64,000 nt of DNA, from NCBI RefSeq assembly GCF_004522105.1, contig NZ_SPUJ01000001.1, forward strand, positions 62,001 through 126,000, in the 5' to 3' direction. This document shows, piece after piece, positions 8,072 through 16,162 of this stretch. Origin of the DNA: Nocardioides sp. 1609 (lineage in GTDB: Bacteria; Actinomycetota; Actinomycetes; Propionibacteriales; Nocardioidaceae). Position 1 is the stretch's first letter; every line of letters starts with the position of its first letter. A program made the translations under genes and the position numbers. The notes beneath the pieces are model-generated. The model did not search any database, had not been told where the DNA came from, and worked only from the letters and a program-made list of their open reading frames with translations.

Positions 8072-9364
8072 TCAGGGGCGACGTCGCAGTCGCGCCCGCA
8101 CACCGGTGCGCGCCGGGGCGGACGTGCGAGCCCGGCCACCCTTGCCGCCCTGACCGCCCTGACCGCCCTGACCGCCCTGACCGCCCTTGCCGCCGCCCTT
8201 GCCGCCGCCCTTGCCACCGTTGGCGCCCTTGCCGGCACCCTGGCTGCCGTGACCGCGGGTCGGGCCGAGGTTGCGGACCGGCTTGCGCGCGATCTGGTCG
8301 AGGATCCCGGCGGCCGCGCCGACCGGGACGCCGGTGGTGGCCAGCAGGTCGCGCAGGACGTCGAACCCGCCCTCGTGGTCGTGCAGGGTCAGGGTCGTGC
8401 GCGGGTGGTCGGCGGCCGCGGCGAGCAGCCTCGCCAGGACCTCCAGGTCCTGCCGCGGCGCGGCCTGGGGCTGGTGCGAGCCCTCCTCGGGCCCGACCTC
8501 GACGAGGAAGCCGAGGTCGTGCAGCGTGTCGTAGTCCTCGAGCGTCGTGAGGGCGTAGATGCGCCTCAGGTAGCGCTCGCGCACCTCGTCGGACAGGTCC
8601 AGCCGCGACAGCGTGCGCAGCGCACGGACGACCGGGATCCGGCTGGTGCGGTAGACCGCCCGCGACCTGGACGTGGCCAGGGTCATCCACTTGCGCGAGA
8701 ACTCCTCGGCCGTGGCGGAGTCGAGGTGCAGCATCCGCAGGCCCGGGTCGGTGCTGGCCTTGGCGAAGCGGCCCGCGCCGTTCTTGACGACGTGCAGGCC
8801 CATCCGCACGTCGTCGCGGACCCGGACGCCGCGCTTGCCGCGCACGTGCCCGTGGAAGTAGGCCTTGTTGTTCGGCTCGGCGATCAGGCCGAGGACCCGG
8901 AGGACGTTCAGCTCGCCGTCGCGCAGCAGCCGCTTGAAGTGGGTGACCTCGCCGCTCGGCCACGCCTCGCGGGAGACCGCCTCGAGCGGGTCGAGCTTGA
9001 AGGAGCGGGTGCTCGCGGGGAGCGCGGCGACGACGTCGCGATCGATCAGCGCGATCTCGTCGCCGTCGATGTGGACGATCCACTCCGCCCAGTCGAACGG
9101 CGCCAGCAGCACGCGGGTCAGGTTGGCGGCGGTGCGCTGCCGCACGTTGAGGTCGTCGGAGCGGTGCTCACCCCACCAGCCGCGTCCGGTGGGCACGTGC
9201 GTGACGTGGGGGTGCGCGTCGAGGAAGGCCTCGGCCGCGGACCCGGTGTCCTCGGTGAAGACGACCAGGTGGTCGATGCCGTTGGCGAGGTTGCGGGTGA
9301 CGTAGCGGCGGACGTTGTCGGCCGTGTCCTTCACCGTGCTGACAGCGACGATCATCCCGGGCAT
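8072..9364 (-). CDS. glycosyltransferase, family 2-like, with Gly/Lys/Gln-rich tail
   Basis: 430 residues from the ATG at 9364 (a second ATG at 9355). It resembles the Glyco_tranf_2_4 group: a Rossmann start (MIVAVSTVKDTADNVRRYV), RQRTAAN, the metal-binding HIDGDE and FHGHVRGKRGVR. It is a paralogue of the gene at 23678, sharing these blocks. Unlike that copy it ends in low-complexity GGKGGGKGG/GGQGG sequence and an Arg-rich tip, encoded by 9-bp DNA repeats. No membrane segment. Sugar donor and acceptor unknown; a surface glycan is inferred from neighbours of the second copy. Confidence 0.75.
   Translation of the reverse strand: MPGMIVAVSTVKDTADNVRRYVTRNLANGIDHLVVFTEDTGSAAEAFLDAHPHVTHVPTGRGWWGEHRSDDLNVRQRTAANLTRVLLAPFDWAEWIVHIDGDEIALIDRDVVAALPASTRSFKLDPLEAVSREAWPSGEVTHFKRLLRDGELNVLRVLGLIAEPNNKAYFHGHVRGKRGVRVRDDVRMGLHVVKNGAGRFAKASTDPGLRMLHLDSATAEEFSRKWMTLATSRSRAVYRTSRIPVVRALRTLSRLDLSDEVRERYLRRIYALTTLEDYDTLHDLGFLVEVGPEEGSHQPQAAPRQDLEVLARLLAAAADHPRTTLTLHDHEGGFDVLRDLLATTGVPVGAAAGILDQIARKPVRNLGPTRGHGSQGAGKGANGGKGGGKGGGKGGQGGQGGQGGQGGKGGRARTSAPARTGVRARLRRRP
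8141..8218. repeat. 9-bp tandem repeats encoding Gly-rich tail
   Basis: Runs of the 9-base unit GACCGCCCT, then CTTGCCGCCGCC-type units, encode the GQGGQGG and GKGGGKGG stretches of the glycosyltransferase tail. Confidence 0.8.
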
Positions 9365-9420
9365 GCGGCGATCCAACCACGACTCCGGCCCGTCGCGCGG
9401 CTCGGCCCGCCGGGGGTCGC

Positions 9421-10512
9421 TCAGGCCGGGACCGGGTCGCCGTCGCCGGCACGCTCCCAGTCGCACGGCACCCCGTGACCCCGCGAGCGGCCGAGGAACC
9501 GGCGGGCCGCACCGCTCGAAGGCCACGACTCGAGCACCACCCAGAACTCGTGGTCCTCGGCCGGGCTCCGGCGGGTCGGCTCGAGGAAGAGGTGGGCGAA
9601 GGGTCGCTCGTCGGAGGCGGCGGTGCCGAGCTCCTCGAGCCGGGAGCGGACGCGGTCCTGCTCGGCCCGGCCGAGGTACTGCCACATCACGCTGTGCCAC
9701 ACCACCGTGAGGGCGTCGTCGGGTCCGTCGGCGAGGTCGATCGAGTCGACGAGGTCGGCGGCCGACTGCGCCCGCACCTGTGGCGGCACCCGCGTGGCCA
9801 CCGCGAGCGCGCCGCGCAGCCGCTCGTGGCGGTGCACCTGGTCGGCCCAGACGTACGCCGTGAGCGTGAGCCGTCCCTCGGTCGTCGCGACGTCGACGGG
9901 CAGGACGTCGCTCCCGGTGCGCTCGACGATGCGCGGCCACGGCGCATCGACCGGGACCGGCCCGGTCCAGGCGTCGTCGATCACGACAGGCGCGTCACGC
10001 GGCCCGACGTCGCGGCCGTCGCGGGTGCGGTAGCGGTAGTGGTCGGCGAGCAGGTTCAGCCCTCCCGACGACCCGAGCTCGAAGAGGCGGACCGGGCGGC
10101 CCGGCCAGGCGGCGCCCAGCTCCAGGAGCCCGCCCAGGAGAGCCGCGGAGCGGCCGACCTCGTTGGTCTGCGGCGGACGGTCGAGCCACTCGCGGACGGC
10201 GGCCGGCTGGTCCGCGAGGAGGTCGCGGACCGCCGCCCACCCGGCGTCGGCCGCCCAGGCGCCGCCCACGCTGGGGTAGTACGCGGCCACCGGGCCGGCG
10301 CGCCGCTCGAGCACCAGCCGGTGCACGGAGCCGGCGAGCCGCAGCGCGACGGCCGACGGACCGGGCTCGTCCTCGTAGCCGGCCAGGACGGCCGCCGTCG
10401 GGCCGCCGGCCACGATGTCGTCGGCTGCACGGGACAGCAGGTCGGCGTACATCGGGGAGCCGAGGCGCCCGCACGCCTCGGCCTGGTTCCGGAACGCGGT
10501 CTCGAGATCCAC
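9421..10512 (-). CDS. DUF2332 family protein
   Basis: 363-residue cytoplasmic protein of the actinobacterial/proteobacterial DUF2332 family. Characteristic blocks are QTNEVGRSAAL in the middle and LFELGSSGGLNLLADHYRY, whose Gly-rich loop resembles a Rossmann nucleotide- or SAM-binding site, then VVWHSVMWQYL. Function not established to my knowledge. It lies 56 bases upstream of the glycosyltransferase on the same strand and 33 bases downstream of the hydrolase start. Confidence 0.8.
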   Translation of the reverse strand: MDLETAFRNQAEACGRLGSPMYADLLSRAADDIVAGGPTAAVLAGYEDEPGPSAVALRLAGSVHRLVLERRAGPVAAYYPSVGGAWAADAGWAAVRDLLADQPAAVREWLDRPPQTNEVGRSAALLGGLLELGAAWPGRPVRLFELGSSGGLNLLADHYRYRTRDGRDVGPRDAPVVIDDAWTGPVPVDAPWPRIVERTGSDVLPVDVATTEGRLTLTAYVWADQVHRHERLRGALAVATRVPPQVRAQSAADLVDSIDLADGPDDALTVVWHSVMWQYLGRAEQDRVRSRLEELGTAASDERPFAHLFLEPTRRSPAEDHEFWVVLESWPSSGAARRFLGRSRGHGVPCDWERAGDGDPVPA

Positions 10513-10545
10513 CCGCTCACCCTGGCACGCCGCCGCGGGCGGTGG

Positions 10546-11220
10546 TCACCGGCCGAGGAACGCCACCGTCCGCTCCCAGGCGGTCGCCGCGTGACCGGGG
10601 TGGTGCTCGGGCCGCCCGGGCTCGGCGAACCAGTGCTCGGCGTCCGGGTAGACCTCCAGGGTCGCGTCGAGGCCGGCGTCGACCATCGCCTGCTGCATCT
10701 CCTCGATGTACTCCAGCGGGTCCATCTCGTCGCGCTCCCCGAAGTGGTGCAGCACCCGGGCCCGGACCTTGGACCAGTCGGCCTCGGCCGCGCCGTAGTA
10801 GAGGACGACGGCGTCGACGTGCTCGGGATCGGCCTCGGCGAGCTCGACCGCCCAGCCCGCGCCGAGCGAGGCGCCGACGACCGCGACCGTGTCGCGCCCG
10901 GTGCGGGCCAGCAGCTCGTCGCGGGCGGCCTCGACGATCGCCCGGCCGGTCTCGTGCGGGACGGTGCGTCGCAGCGCGTCGGCGTCGTCGATCGTGGTCG
11001 CCACCCGGCCGCCGAACAGGTCGGGCGCCAGCGCGGTGAACCCGGCGGCGGCGAGGTCGTCGCACCACCGGCGGAAGTCGTCGTTGAGGCCCCACCAGGC
11101 GTGCAGCACGAGCACGGCGGGTCCGCCGCCGCCCGGGCTCGCGCCGACCGGGGTGGCGAGGTGGGCGGCGGCCGCGCCGGCCGGGGTGTCGAGGGTGAGC
11201 TCGGTCGTCTCGGTGTCCAT
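10546..11220 (-). CDS. dienelactone hydrolase-family alpha/beta hydrolase
   Basis: 224-residue alpha/beta hydrolase. Seen: LVLHAWWGLND oxyanion region, nucleophile elbow GASLGAGW (Ser where classical dienelactone hydrolases carry Cys), GERDEMDP with the acidic residue and DAEHWF with the catalytic His. The Ser nucleophile points to esterase or thioesterase activity on an unknown substrate rather than true dienelactone hydrolysis. Start ATG at 11220. Located between the acyl-CoA dehydrogenase and DUF2332 genes on one strand. Confidence 0.82.
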   Translation of the reverse strand: MDTETTELTLDTPAGAAAAHLATPVGASPGGGGPAVLVLHAWWGLNDDFRRWCDDLAAAGFTALAPDLFGGRVATTIDDADALRRTVPHETGRAIVEAARDELLARTGRDTVAVVGASLGAGWAVELAEADPEHVDAVVLYYGAAEADWSKVRARVLHHFGERDEMDPLEYIEEMQQAMVDAGLDATLEVYPDAEHWFAEPGRPEHHPGHAATAWERTVAFLGR

Positions 11221-11275
11221 GGCGACACTCTCCCCGACTCCGCGGACGAAGCGCGTCCGCGTACCCCCGCCGGGC

Positions 11276-12481
11276 TCAGCCCTTCAGCTGGTAGTCCTTG
11301 AGGAGCGCACGGCCGATGATCATCTTCTGGATGTCGCTGGTGCCCTCGCCGATGAGCATGAACGCCGCCTCGCGGTAGAGCCGCTCGATCTCGTACTCCT
11401 TGGAGTAGCCGTAGCCGCCGTGGATCCGGAAGGAGTCCTGGACGACCTCGTTGCAGTACTCCGCGGCGAGCATCTTGGCCATCCCGGCCTCGACGTCGTT
11501 GCGCTGGCCCTTGTCCTTGAGCCGGGCGGCCTTGACCATCATCGAGTGCGAGGTCTCGACCTTGGTCGCCATCTCCGCGAGCCGGAACAGGATCGCCTGG
11601 TGCTCCACGATCGGCTTGCCGAAGGTCTCGCGCTGCTGGGCGTAGGCGATGGCGAGCTCGAAGGCGCGGTTGGCGATGCCGCAGGCGCGCGCGGCGACGT
11701 TCACGCGCCCGACCTCGACGCCGTCCATCATCTGGTAGAAGCCCCTGCCGGGCTCGCCGCCCAGGACCTGCTCGGCGGAGACGCGGTGGCCCTCGAGGAC
11801 CATCTCGGTGGTGTCGACGCCCTTGTAGCCCATCTTGTCGATCTTGCCCGGGATGGTCAGCCCGGGCGCGGTCTCGCCGAAGCCGGGCTCCTTCTCGAGG
11901 AGGAAGGTCGTCATCCGCTTGTAGACCGACACGTCGTCGGCGTGGCCCTCGTCGGTCTTGACCAGGGTCGCGACCAGGGTGGACGTGCCGCCGTTGGTCA
12001 GCCACATCTTCTGGCCGTCGATGACGTAGTCGTCGCCATCCCTCACGGCCTTCGTCTTGATCGCGGCCACGTCGGAGCCCAGGCCGGGCTCGGACATCGA
12101 GAACGCGCCGCGGACCTCGCCGGTCGCCATCCGCGGCAGGTACCTCTGCTTCTGCTCCTCGGTGCCGTGCTGCATCAGCATGTAGGCCACGATGAAGTGG
12201 GTGTTGATCACGCCGGAGACGCTCATCCAGCCGCGCGCGATCTCCTCCACGCACAGGGCGTAGGTCAGCAGCGACTCACCGAGGCCGTCGTACTCCTCGG
12301 GGATCATCAGCCCGAAGATCCCCAGCTCCTTGAGCCCCTCGACGATCTCGGTGGGGTACTCGTCGGCGTGCTCGAGCTCCGTGGCGACCGGCAGGATCCT
12401 CTCCTCGACGAAGACCCGCACCGCCTTGAGGATCTCGCTCTGGTCGTCGGTCAGTCCGTCGGTCTGGCACAGTCGCGGCAT
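11276..12481 (-). CDS. acyl-CoA dehydrogenase
   Basis: 401-residue FAD flavoenzyme that introduces the alpha-beta double bond into acyl-CoAs. Seen: the flavin-binding AFSMSEPGLGSDVAAIKT block, MWLTNGG, RRETFGKPI-like QQRETFGKPI, and the C-terminal IGEGTSDIQKMIIGR, whose Glu is the usual catalytic base. Length is standard. Upstream is a GGGAG ribosome-binding site and a TACTGGTCAGTA inverted repeat, suggesting control by a TetR-type fatty-acid regulator not in this window. Chain-length preference cannot be told. Confidence 0.92.
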   Translation of the reverse strand: MPRLCQTDGLTDDQSEILKAVRVFVEERILPVATELEHADEYPTEIVEGLKELGIFGLMIPEEYDGLGESLLTYALCVEEIARGWMSVSGVINTHFIVAYMLMQHGTEEQKQRYLPRMATGEVRGAFSMSEPGLGSDVAAIKTKAVRDGDDYVIDGQKMWLTNGGTSTLVATLVKTDEGHADDVSVYKRMTTFLLEKEPGFGETAPGLTIPGKIDKMGYKGVDTTEMVLEGHRVSAEQVLGGEPGRGFYQMMDGVEVGRVNVAARACGIANRAFELAIAYAQQRETFGKPIVEHQAILFRLAEMATKVETSHSMMVKAARLKDKGQRNDVEAGMAKMLAAEYCNEVVQDSFRIHGGYGYSKEYEIERLYREAAFMLIGEGTSDIQKMIIGRALLKDYQLKG

Positions 12482-12497
12482 CGCTCGGTGTCTCCCT

Positions 12498-12509
12498 TAC
12501 TGGTCAGTA
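12498..12509. promoter_or_regulatory. inverted-repeat operator TACTGGTCAGTA before acyl-CoA dehydrogenase
   Basis: TACTG and CAGTA half-sites around a two-base centre lie between a -10 candidate TAGATT (12515-12520, minus strand) and the start codon at 12481, where a repressor would block transcription. Confidence 0.5.
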
Positions 12510-12579
12510 CGGGCAATCTACCGACGCCGCCGCCCTCCTGACGGGTGGCGGCCCTCGATGAGACGACGATCACAACCTC

Positions 12580-12585
12580 TAGGGT
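12580..12585 (+). promoter_or_regulatory. -10 hexamer TAGGGT, leaderless sulfotransferase gene
   Basis: TAGGGT seven bases before the ATG at 12593; no ribosome-binding site in between. Confidence 0.5.
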
Positions 12586-12592
12586 TCTGGCC

Positions 12593-13699
12593 ATGCGCCG
12601 CGACCTGATCCTCCACATCGGGGCCAGCAAGACCGGGACGTCGGCGCTGCAGCGGGGGCTCTTCGACTCCGCCCCCCAGCTCGAGGCCGCCGGCATCGGC
12701 CTGCCCTACCTGAGCCGCGACGAGTCGCTGCGCGGGATCCTGCGCCCGTTCGGGTGGCGCACGGCGCGCGGCTTCGCCGAGCCGTTCGACGAGGCCAGGG
12801 TCGCCCGGATCGGACGCCGGCTGCGCCGGACCCCGGGCGATCGCCTCCTCGTCACCAACGAGGACCTCTGCGAGGCGCGGGTCGACCGCATCCAGCGGTT
12901 CGTCGACATCGCCGACGACGCCGGCCTCGACACCCGCGTGGTCCTCAGCGTCCGGGTCATCACCTCGGTGGTCCCCTCGGAGTGGCAGCAGTTCCTCAAG
13001 CACCGGATGACGCTCGACTACCCCACGTTCCTCGAGCGGCTCCACACGCGCGAGGGTCCCTGGGCCGAGCACTTCTGGCAGCGCCAGGACGTCGCCGCCA
13101 CCCTGCAGCGCTGGGGCTCGGTCGTCGGCACCGACCGGCTCGACGTCGTCGTCACCCCCGACCGCGCCACCGACCCGGACGGCCTCTACCGGCACTTCGG
13201 GGCCCTGCTGGGCTTCGACCCGACGGTGATGAGCTGGCCGACCGACGACATCAACGCGTCGTGGGGCTACACCGAGGCCGAGGTCTACCGGCGCGCCAAC
13301 GCCGCCCTCGGCAGCCGGCTCCCGTCGTACGAGACCGACTACGTGCCCGGGTTGCGCACCTGGCTGGTCCGGGGCGCCCTCAAGCGCGGCGCCAGTGCCC
13401 GCATCACCGTCCCGCCGGATGCCGTCGCCTGGCTGCGCGACGTCGCCCACGGCCACGTCGCGGCGGTGCGCGACGTCGGGATCCGCGCCCACGGCGACCT
13501 CGACGCCCTGGTGCCCGACGCCGACGCCGGCAGCCCGTTGCCGGAGCTGCGCGACGACGAGATCGCCGAGGCCGCGATCAGCACCATCGCCGACATGGCC
13601 GTCATGCAGCTGCGGGCCCGCCGGCGCGAGGAGTCCGGCGCCGCGCCGCGCCGCGCCGCCGACGTCCGGCGCGAGCAGCAGCAGCCGGAGCGGCCGTAG
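12593..13699 (+). CDS. sulfotransferase-fold protein 1
   Basis: 368 residues. The N-terminal HIGASKTGTSALQ is the PAPS 5'-phosphosulfate-binding loop of P-loop sulfotransferases. The mid-protein SVRVITSVVPSEWQQFLKH supplies an Arg-x7-Ser 3'-phosphate site, and NASWGYTEAEVYRRANAAL matches a block shared by the four paralogues nearby. The C-terminus is Arg/Gln rich. Probably transfers sulfate to a glycan, but no member has a function I can name. Start at 12593 is supported by the upstream TAGGGT. Convergent with the next gene, 12 bases apart. Confidence 0.75.
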   Translation: MRRDLILHIGASKTGTSALQRGLFDSAPQLEAAGIGLPYLSRDESLRGILRPFGWRTARGFAEPFDEARVARIGRRLRRTPGDRLLVTNEDLCEARVDRIQRFVDIADDAGLDTRVVLSVRVITSVVPSEWQQFLKHRMTLDYPTFLERLHTREGPWAEHFWQRQDVAATLQRWGSVVGTDRLDVVVTPDRATDPDGLYRHFGALLGFDPTVMSWPTDDINASWGYTEAEVYRRANAALGSRLPSYETDYVPGLRTWLVRGALKRGASARITVPPDAVAWLRDVAHGHVAAVRDVGIRAHGDLDALVPDADAGSPLPELRDDEIAEAAISTIADMAVMQLRARRREESGAAPRRAADVRREQQQPERP

Positions 13700-13711
13700 C
13701 AGCGAGGCCCG

Positions 13712-14953
13712 TCAGGAGCTCGTCGGGGAGCCGGTCAGGCGGTGCGCCGGGTCGCCGGAGATCGCGACGCCGAGCACGGTCGCGACCTGGGTGACGGCGT
13801 CCTCGAGATCGCCCGGGAGCGGCGCGGTGAGCTCGTCGGGCAGGACGAGCCCCTCCTCGGCGCACCACGCGAGCGCACCGGCGAACAGCGCCTCGCCCGC
13901 CCGGCGCACCTCCTCGTCACCGACCTGCACCGGCACGTCGCCGGCATCGACGGTGGCGTCGGGGGCGAGCTCGACGGGCAGGTCGCCGGCCTCCCCGACC
14001 AGGGTCGCGTGGGTCGCGATCGCGGCCAGGCTGCGGGCGTTGAGGTCGAGGGCGAACGCCGCCGTGACCGCGTCGACGCGTGGTCGGGACTCGTGCTCGC
14101 GCAGGGCGAGCAGCCGGTCGTGGGTGAGACGGCGCAGCACCCGGCGGTAGGCGCTGGGGGGCTCGGCCGCGAGACCGGCGTCGTTGACCCGCCGGAGCAG
14201 GTCGCACGAGCCGTACCCGAGCTGCGGGTTGTCGAAGGCAGCGCCGGTGTCGGTCAGGGCGGCGTCGACACCGACGACGTCGAGGAACCGCTCCCACAGC
14301 AGCGTGCGCGGCCGGTCCGCGCCGGCCGGCACGGTGACGGCGGCGAACCGCTCCGGGGTCAGGGACTCGCCCCACGTGCGGACCATCCGGGGGACGTCCT
14401 GGGTGCGCCGGAACGCCCGGGTGCCGGGGTGCGGCGGACGCTTCCCCCGGACCCGGGCCGCGGTCGCGAACTCCGGCCACGAGCTCCGGTGGGCGTTGCG
14501 GACCAGGCTCTGCCACTGCGAGGGCAGCGCCCGGACGGCGTCACGGACCGTGAGCACGACGTGCAGGTCGAGCCCGTGGGTGCTCTCGAGCACCCGCTGC
14601 ACGCCCGGCCGCTTCGAGTAGCTGAGGAACTCCATCGACACGATGGCGCCGTGGCAGCCCGGCTCCGCGGTGCGCGCCCGCACGTCGTCCATCAGCGCCA
14701 CCCAGCGGGGGGCGTCGGCCAGGGTGGGCGACGCGCCGGCGCGCGCGGAGCCCACCGCCGAGTCGGTCAGCGCCAGCAGCTCGCGGGTGGCGCGCACGAC
14801 CGCGCGCTGCTCGGGGACGTACCACCCGAGCCCGCCCAGGGTCTCGGCGTTGGCGATCAGGAGGTCCTGGACGAAGGTCGTGCCGGTCTTCATCGCCCCG
14901 ATGTGGAGGACCAGGCGCGGCGCCGACCCGGTCGCGGTGCTGCTCGCTGACAT
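13712..14953 (-). CDS. sulfotransferase-fold protein 2
   Basis: 413 residues. HIGAMKTGTTFVQ near residue 17 is the PAPS-binding loop. VLTVRDAVRALPSQWQSLVR gives the Arg-x7-Ser motif. Later LWERFLDVVGVD and NPQLGYGSCDLLRRVNDAG match the paralogue pattern. No signal peptide or membrane segment, so it acts in the cytoplasm. A GAGGAG ribosome-binding site precedes the ATG at 14953, with a TATCGT -10 candidate at 15006-15011. Divergent from the EEP gene at 15082. Confidence 0.75.
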   Translation of the reverse strand: MSASSTATGSAPRLVLHIGAMKTGTTFVQDLLIANAETLGGLGWYVPEQRAVVRATRELLALTDSAVGSARAGASPTLADAPRWVALMDDVRARTAEPGCHGAIVSMEFLSYSKRPGVQRVLESTHGLDLHVVLTVRDAVRALPSQWQSLVRNAHRSSWPEFATAARVRGKRPPHPGTRAFRRTQDVPRMVRTWGESLTPERFAAVTVPAGADRPRTLLWERFLDVVGVDAALTDTGAAFDNPQLGYGSCDLLRRVNDAGLAAEPPSAYRRVLRRLTHDRLLALREHESRPRVDAVTAAFALDLNARSLAAIATHATLVGEAGDLPVELAPDATVDAGDVPVQVGDEEVRRAGEALFAGALAWCAEEGLVLPDELTAPLPGDLEDAVTQVATVLGVAISGDPAHRLTGSPTSS

Positions 14954-15005
14954 GCTGGTGCGGTTCTCCTCGACGGTGGCGGGCGCTCGCGCGAAACCTG
15001 GGCGA

Positions 15006-15045
15006 CGATAGCAGTCCGGGGACCGCGGGCTCCCCCCGTACAGTT
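15006..15045. promoter_or_regulatory. divergent promoter region, sulfotransferase 2 and EEP protein 1
   Basis: Back-to-back -10 candidates: TATCGT on the minus strand at 15006-15011 and TACAGT on the plus strand at 15040-15045. -35 boxes are not clear. Confidence 0.4.
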
Positions 15046-15081
15046 CTGCTTCGCGAGCCGAGGAGCAGACGACGAGAGGCA

Positions 15082-16140
15082 GTGCGAGGGCCGGTGGAAC
15101 CGAAGAGCTGGTCGGCTGCCCCGGCGACCGTCGCCCTCGTGGTGATGCTCGTCGTCGGCGCGTTCGCCGTCCTCGTCCTCGCCCCGGACGACGACGCGCC
15201 CGACGCCGCGGCCACGAGCCCGGCCGGCTCCGTCACCTCGCCGGTGGACCCGACGACCGCCTCCACCTCGGTCCCGCCGACGACCACGCCACCGGCGGAC
15301 CCCCAGGGAACCCGGACCCTGCAGCCGACGGCGCCCGGTGACCCCCAGACGGTGTGCGTGCCCCAGGAGTCGAGCGTCGACCTCCGGGTCGTCACCTACA
15401 ACATCCACTCGGCCCGGCCCTACGAGGGAGGCAGCCGGCTCGCCCGGATCGGCGACGAGATCGCCCGGCTGGAGGCGGACGTCGTCCTGCTCCAGGAGGT
15501 CGACCGCGGCCGCGCCTGGACCTACGGCGTCGACATGCCGGTCGTGCTCGCGGAGCGCCTGGGCATGTCGTGGGTGTTCGGGGCCAACGTGCGCCGCTCG
15601 CCGACCAACCTCTACGGCACCGCGATCCTGTCGCGCTACCCGATCACCGACTCGGTCAACATCGCGCTCCCCCGCCCCGGCTCCACCCAGCAGCGCGGTC
15701 TGCTGCACGCGACGATCGACGTCGACGGCATCGCGACGAGCTTCTACAACACCCACCTCGAGCCGGGGGCGCCCGGCGCCCGCGAGGCGCAGATGCGCCT
15801 GGCGATGGACACCGTCCGGGCCGACCCGAACCCCGTGTTCCTCGGCGGCGACCTCAACACCTCACCGTCCTCCCCGACCCTCGCCCCGGTCCGCGCGAGG
15901 CTGACCGACACCTGGAGCGTCCTGGGATCCGGCGCCGGCTTCACCGCCTCGTCGGGCAACCCCCGGATCCGCATCGACTACCTCTTCTTCGGCAGCGGGA
16001 CGCGCGGCGAGGTCACCCCCTCGACCGTCCGCGTGGTCGCGACCCGGGCCTCCGACCACCTCCCGCTGGTCGCCGACTACCGGGTGAGCGTCGACGACGG
16101 CGAGGTCTGCGTGCCGGTCTTCCCCGGCGACACGCCGTAG
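15082..16140 (+). CDS. membrane-anchored EEP-family phosphodiesterase 1
   Basis: 352-residue endonuclease/exonuclease/phosphatase-fold protein. One N-terminal transmembrane segment (about residues 11-33) and a Thr/Pro/Asp-rich linker put the domain outside the cell. All catalytic motifs are intact: TYNIHS, LLQEVDRG, YNTHLE, GGDLNTS, RIDYLFF and SDHLPL. The family cleaves phosphodiesters or phosphomonoesters (DNA, phospholipids, inositol phosphates). GTG at 15082 is used; GTG at 15094 is an alternative because the ribosome-binding site is ambiguous. Convergent with sulfotransferase 3. Confidence 0.82.
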   Translation: MRGPVEPKSWSAAPATVALVVMLVVGAFAVLVLAPDDDAPDAAATSPAGSVTSPVDPTTASTSVPPTTTPPADPQGTRTLQPTAPGDPQTVCVPQESSVDLRVVTYNIHSARPYEGGSRLARIGDEIARLEADVVLLQEVDRGRAWTYGVDMPVVLAERLGMSWVFGANVRRSPTNLYGTAILSRYPITDSVNIALPRPGSTQQRGLLHATIDVDGIATSFYNTHLEPGAPGAREAQMRLAMDTVRADPNPVFLGGDLNTSPSSPTLAPVRARLTDTWSVLGSGAGFTASSGNPRIRIDYLFFGSGTRGEVTPSTVRVVATRASDHLPLVADYRVSVDDGEVCVPVFPGDTP

Positions 16141-16162
16141 CGCGTGCCGGGCGCCCGTCAGG

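Noticed and set aside
8141-8218. Tandem 9-bp repeats as a possible CRISPR or regulatory array
   Set aside because: They lie in frame inside the glycosyltransferase and encode its Gly-rich tail; no spacers.
10056-12254. Long minus-strand frame across the hydrolase and acyl-CoA dehydrogenase
   Set aside because: Out of frame with both enzymes and without motifs.
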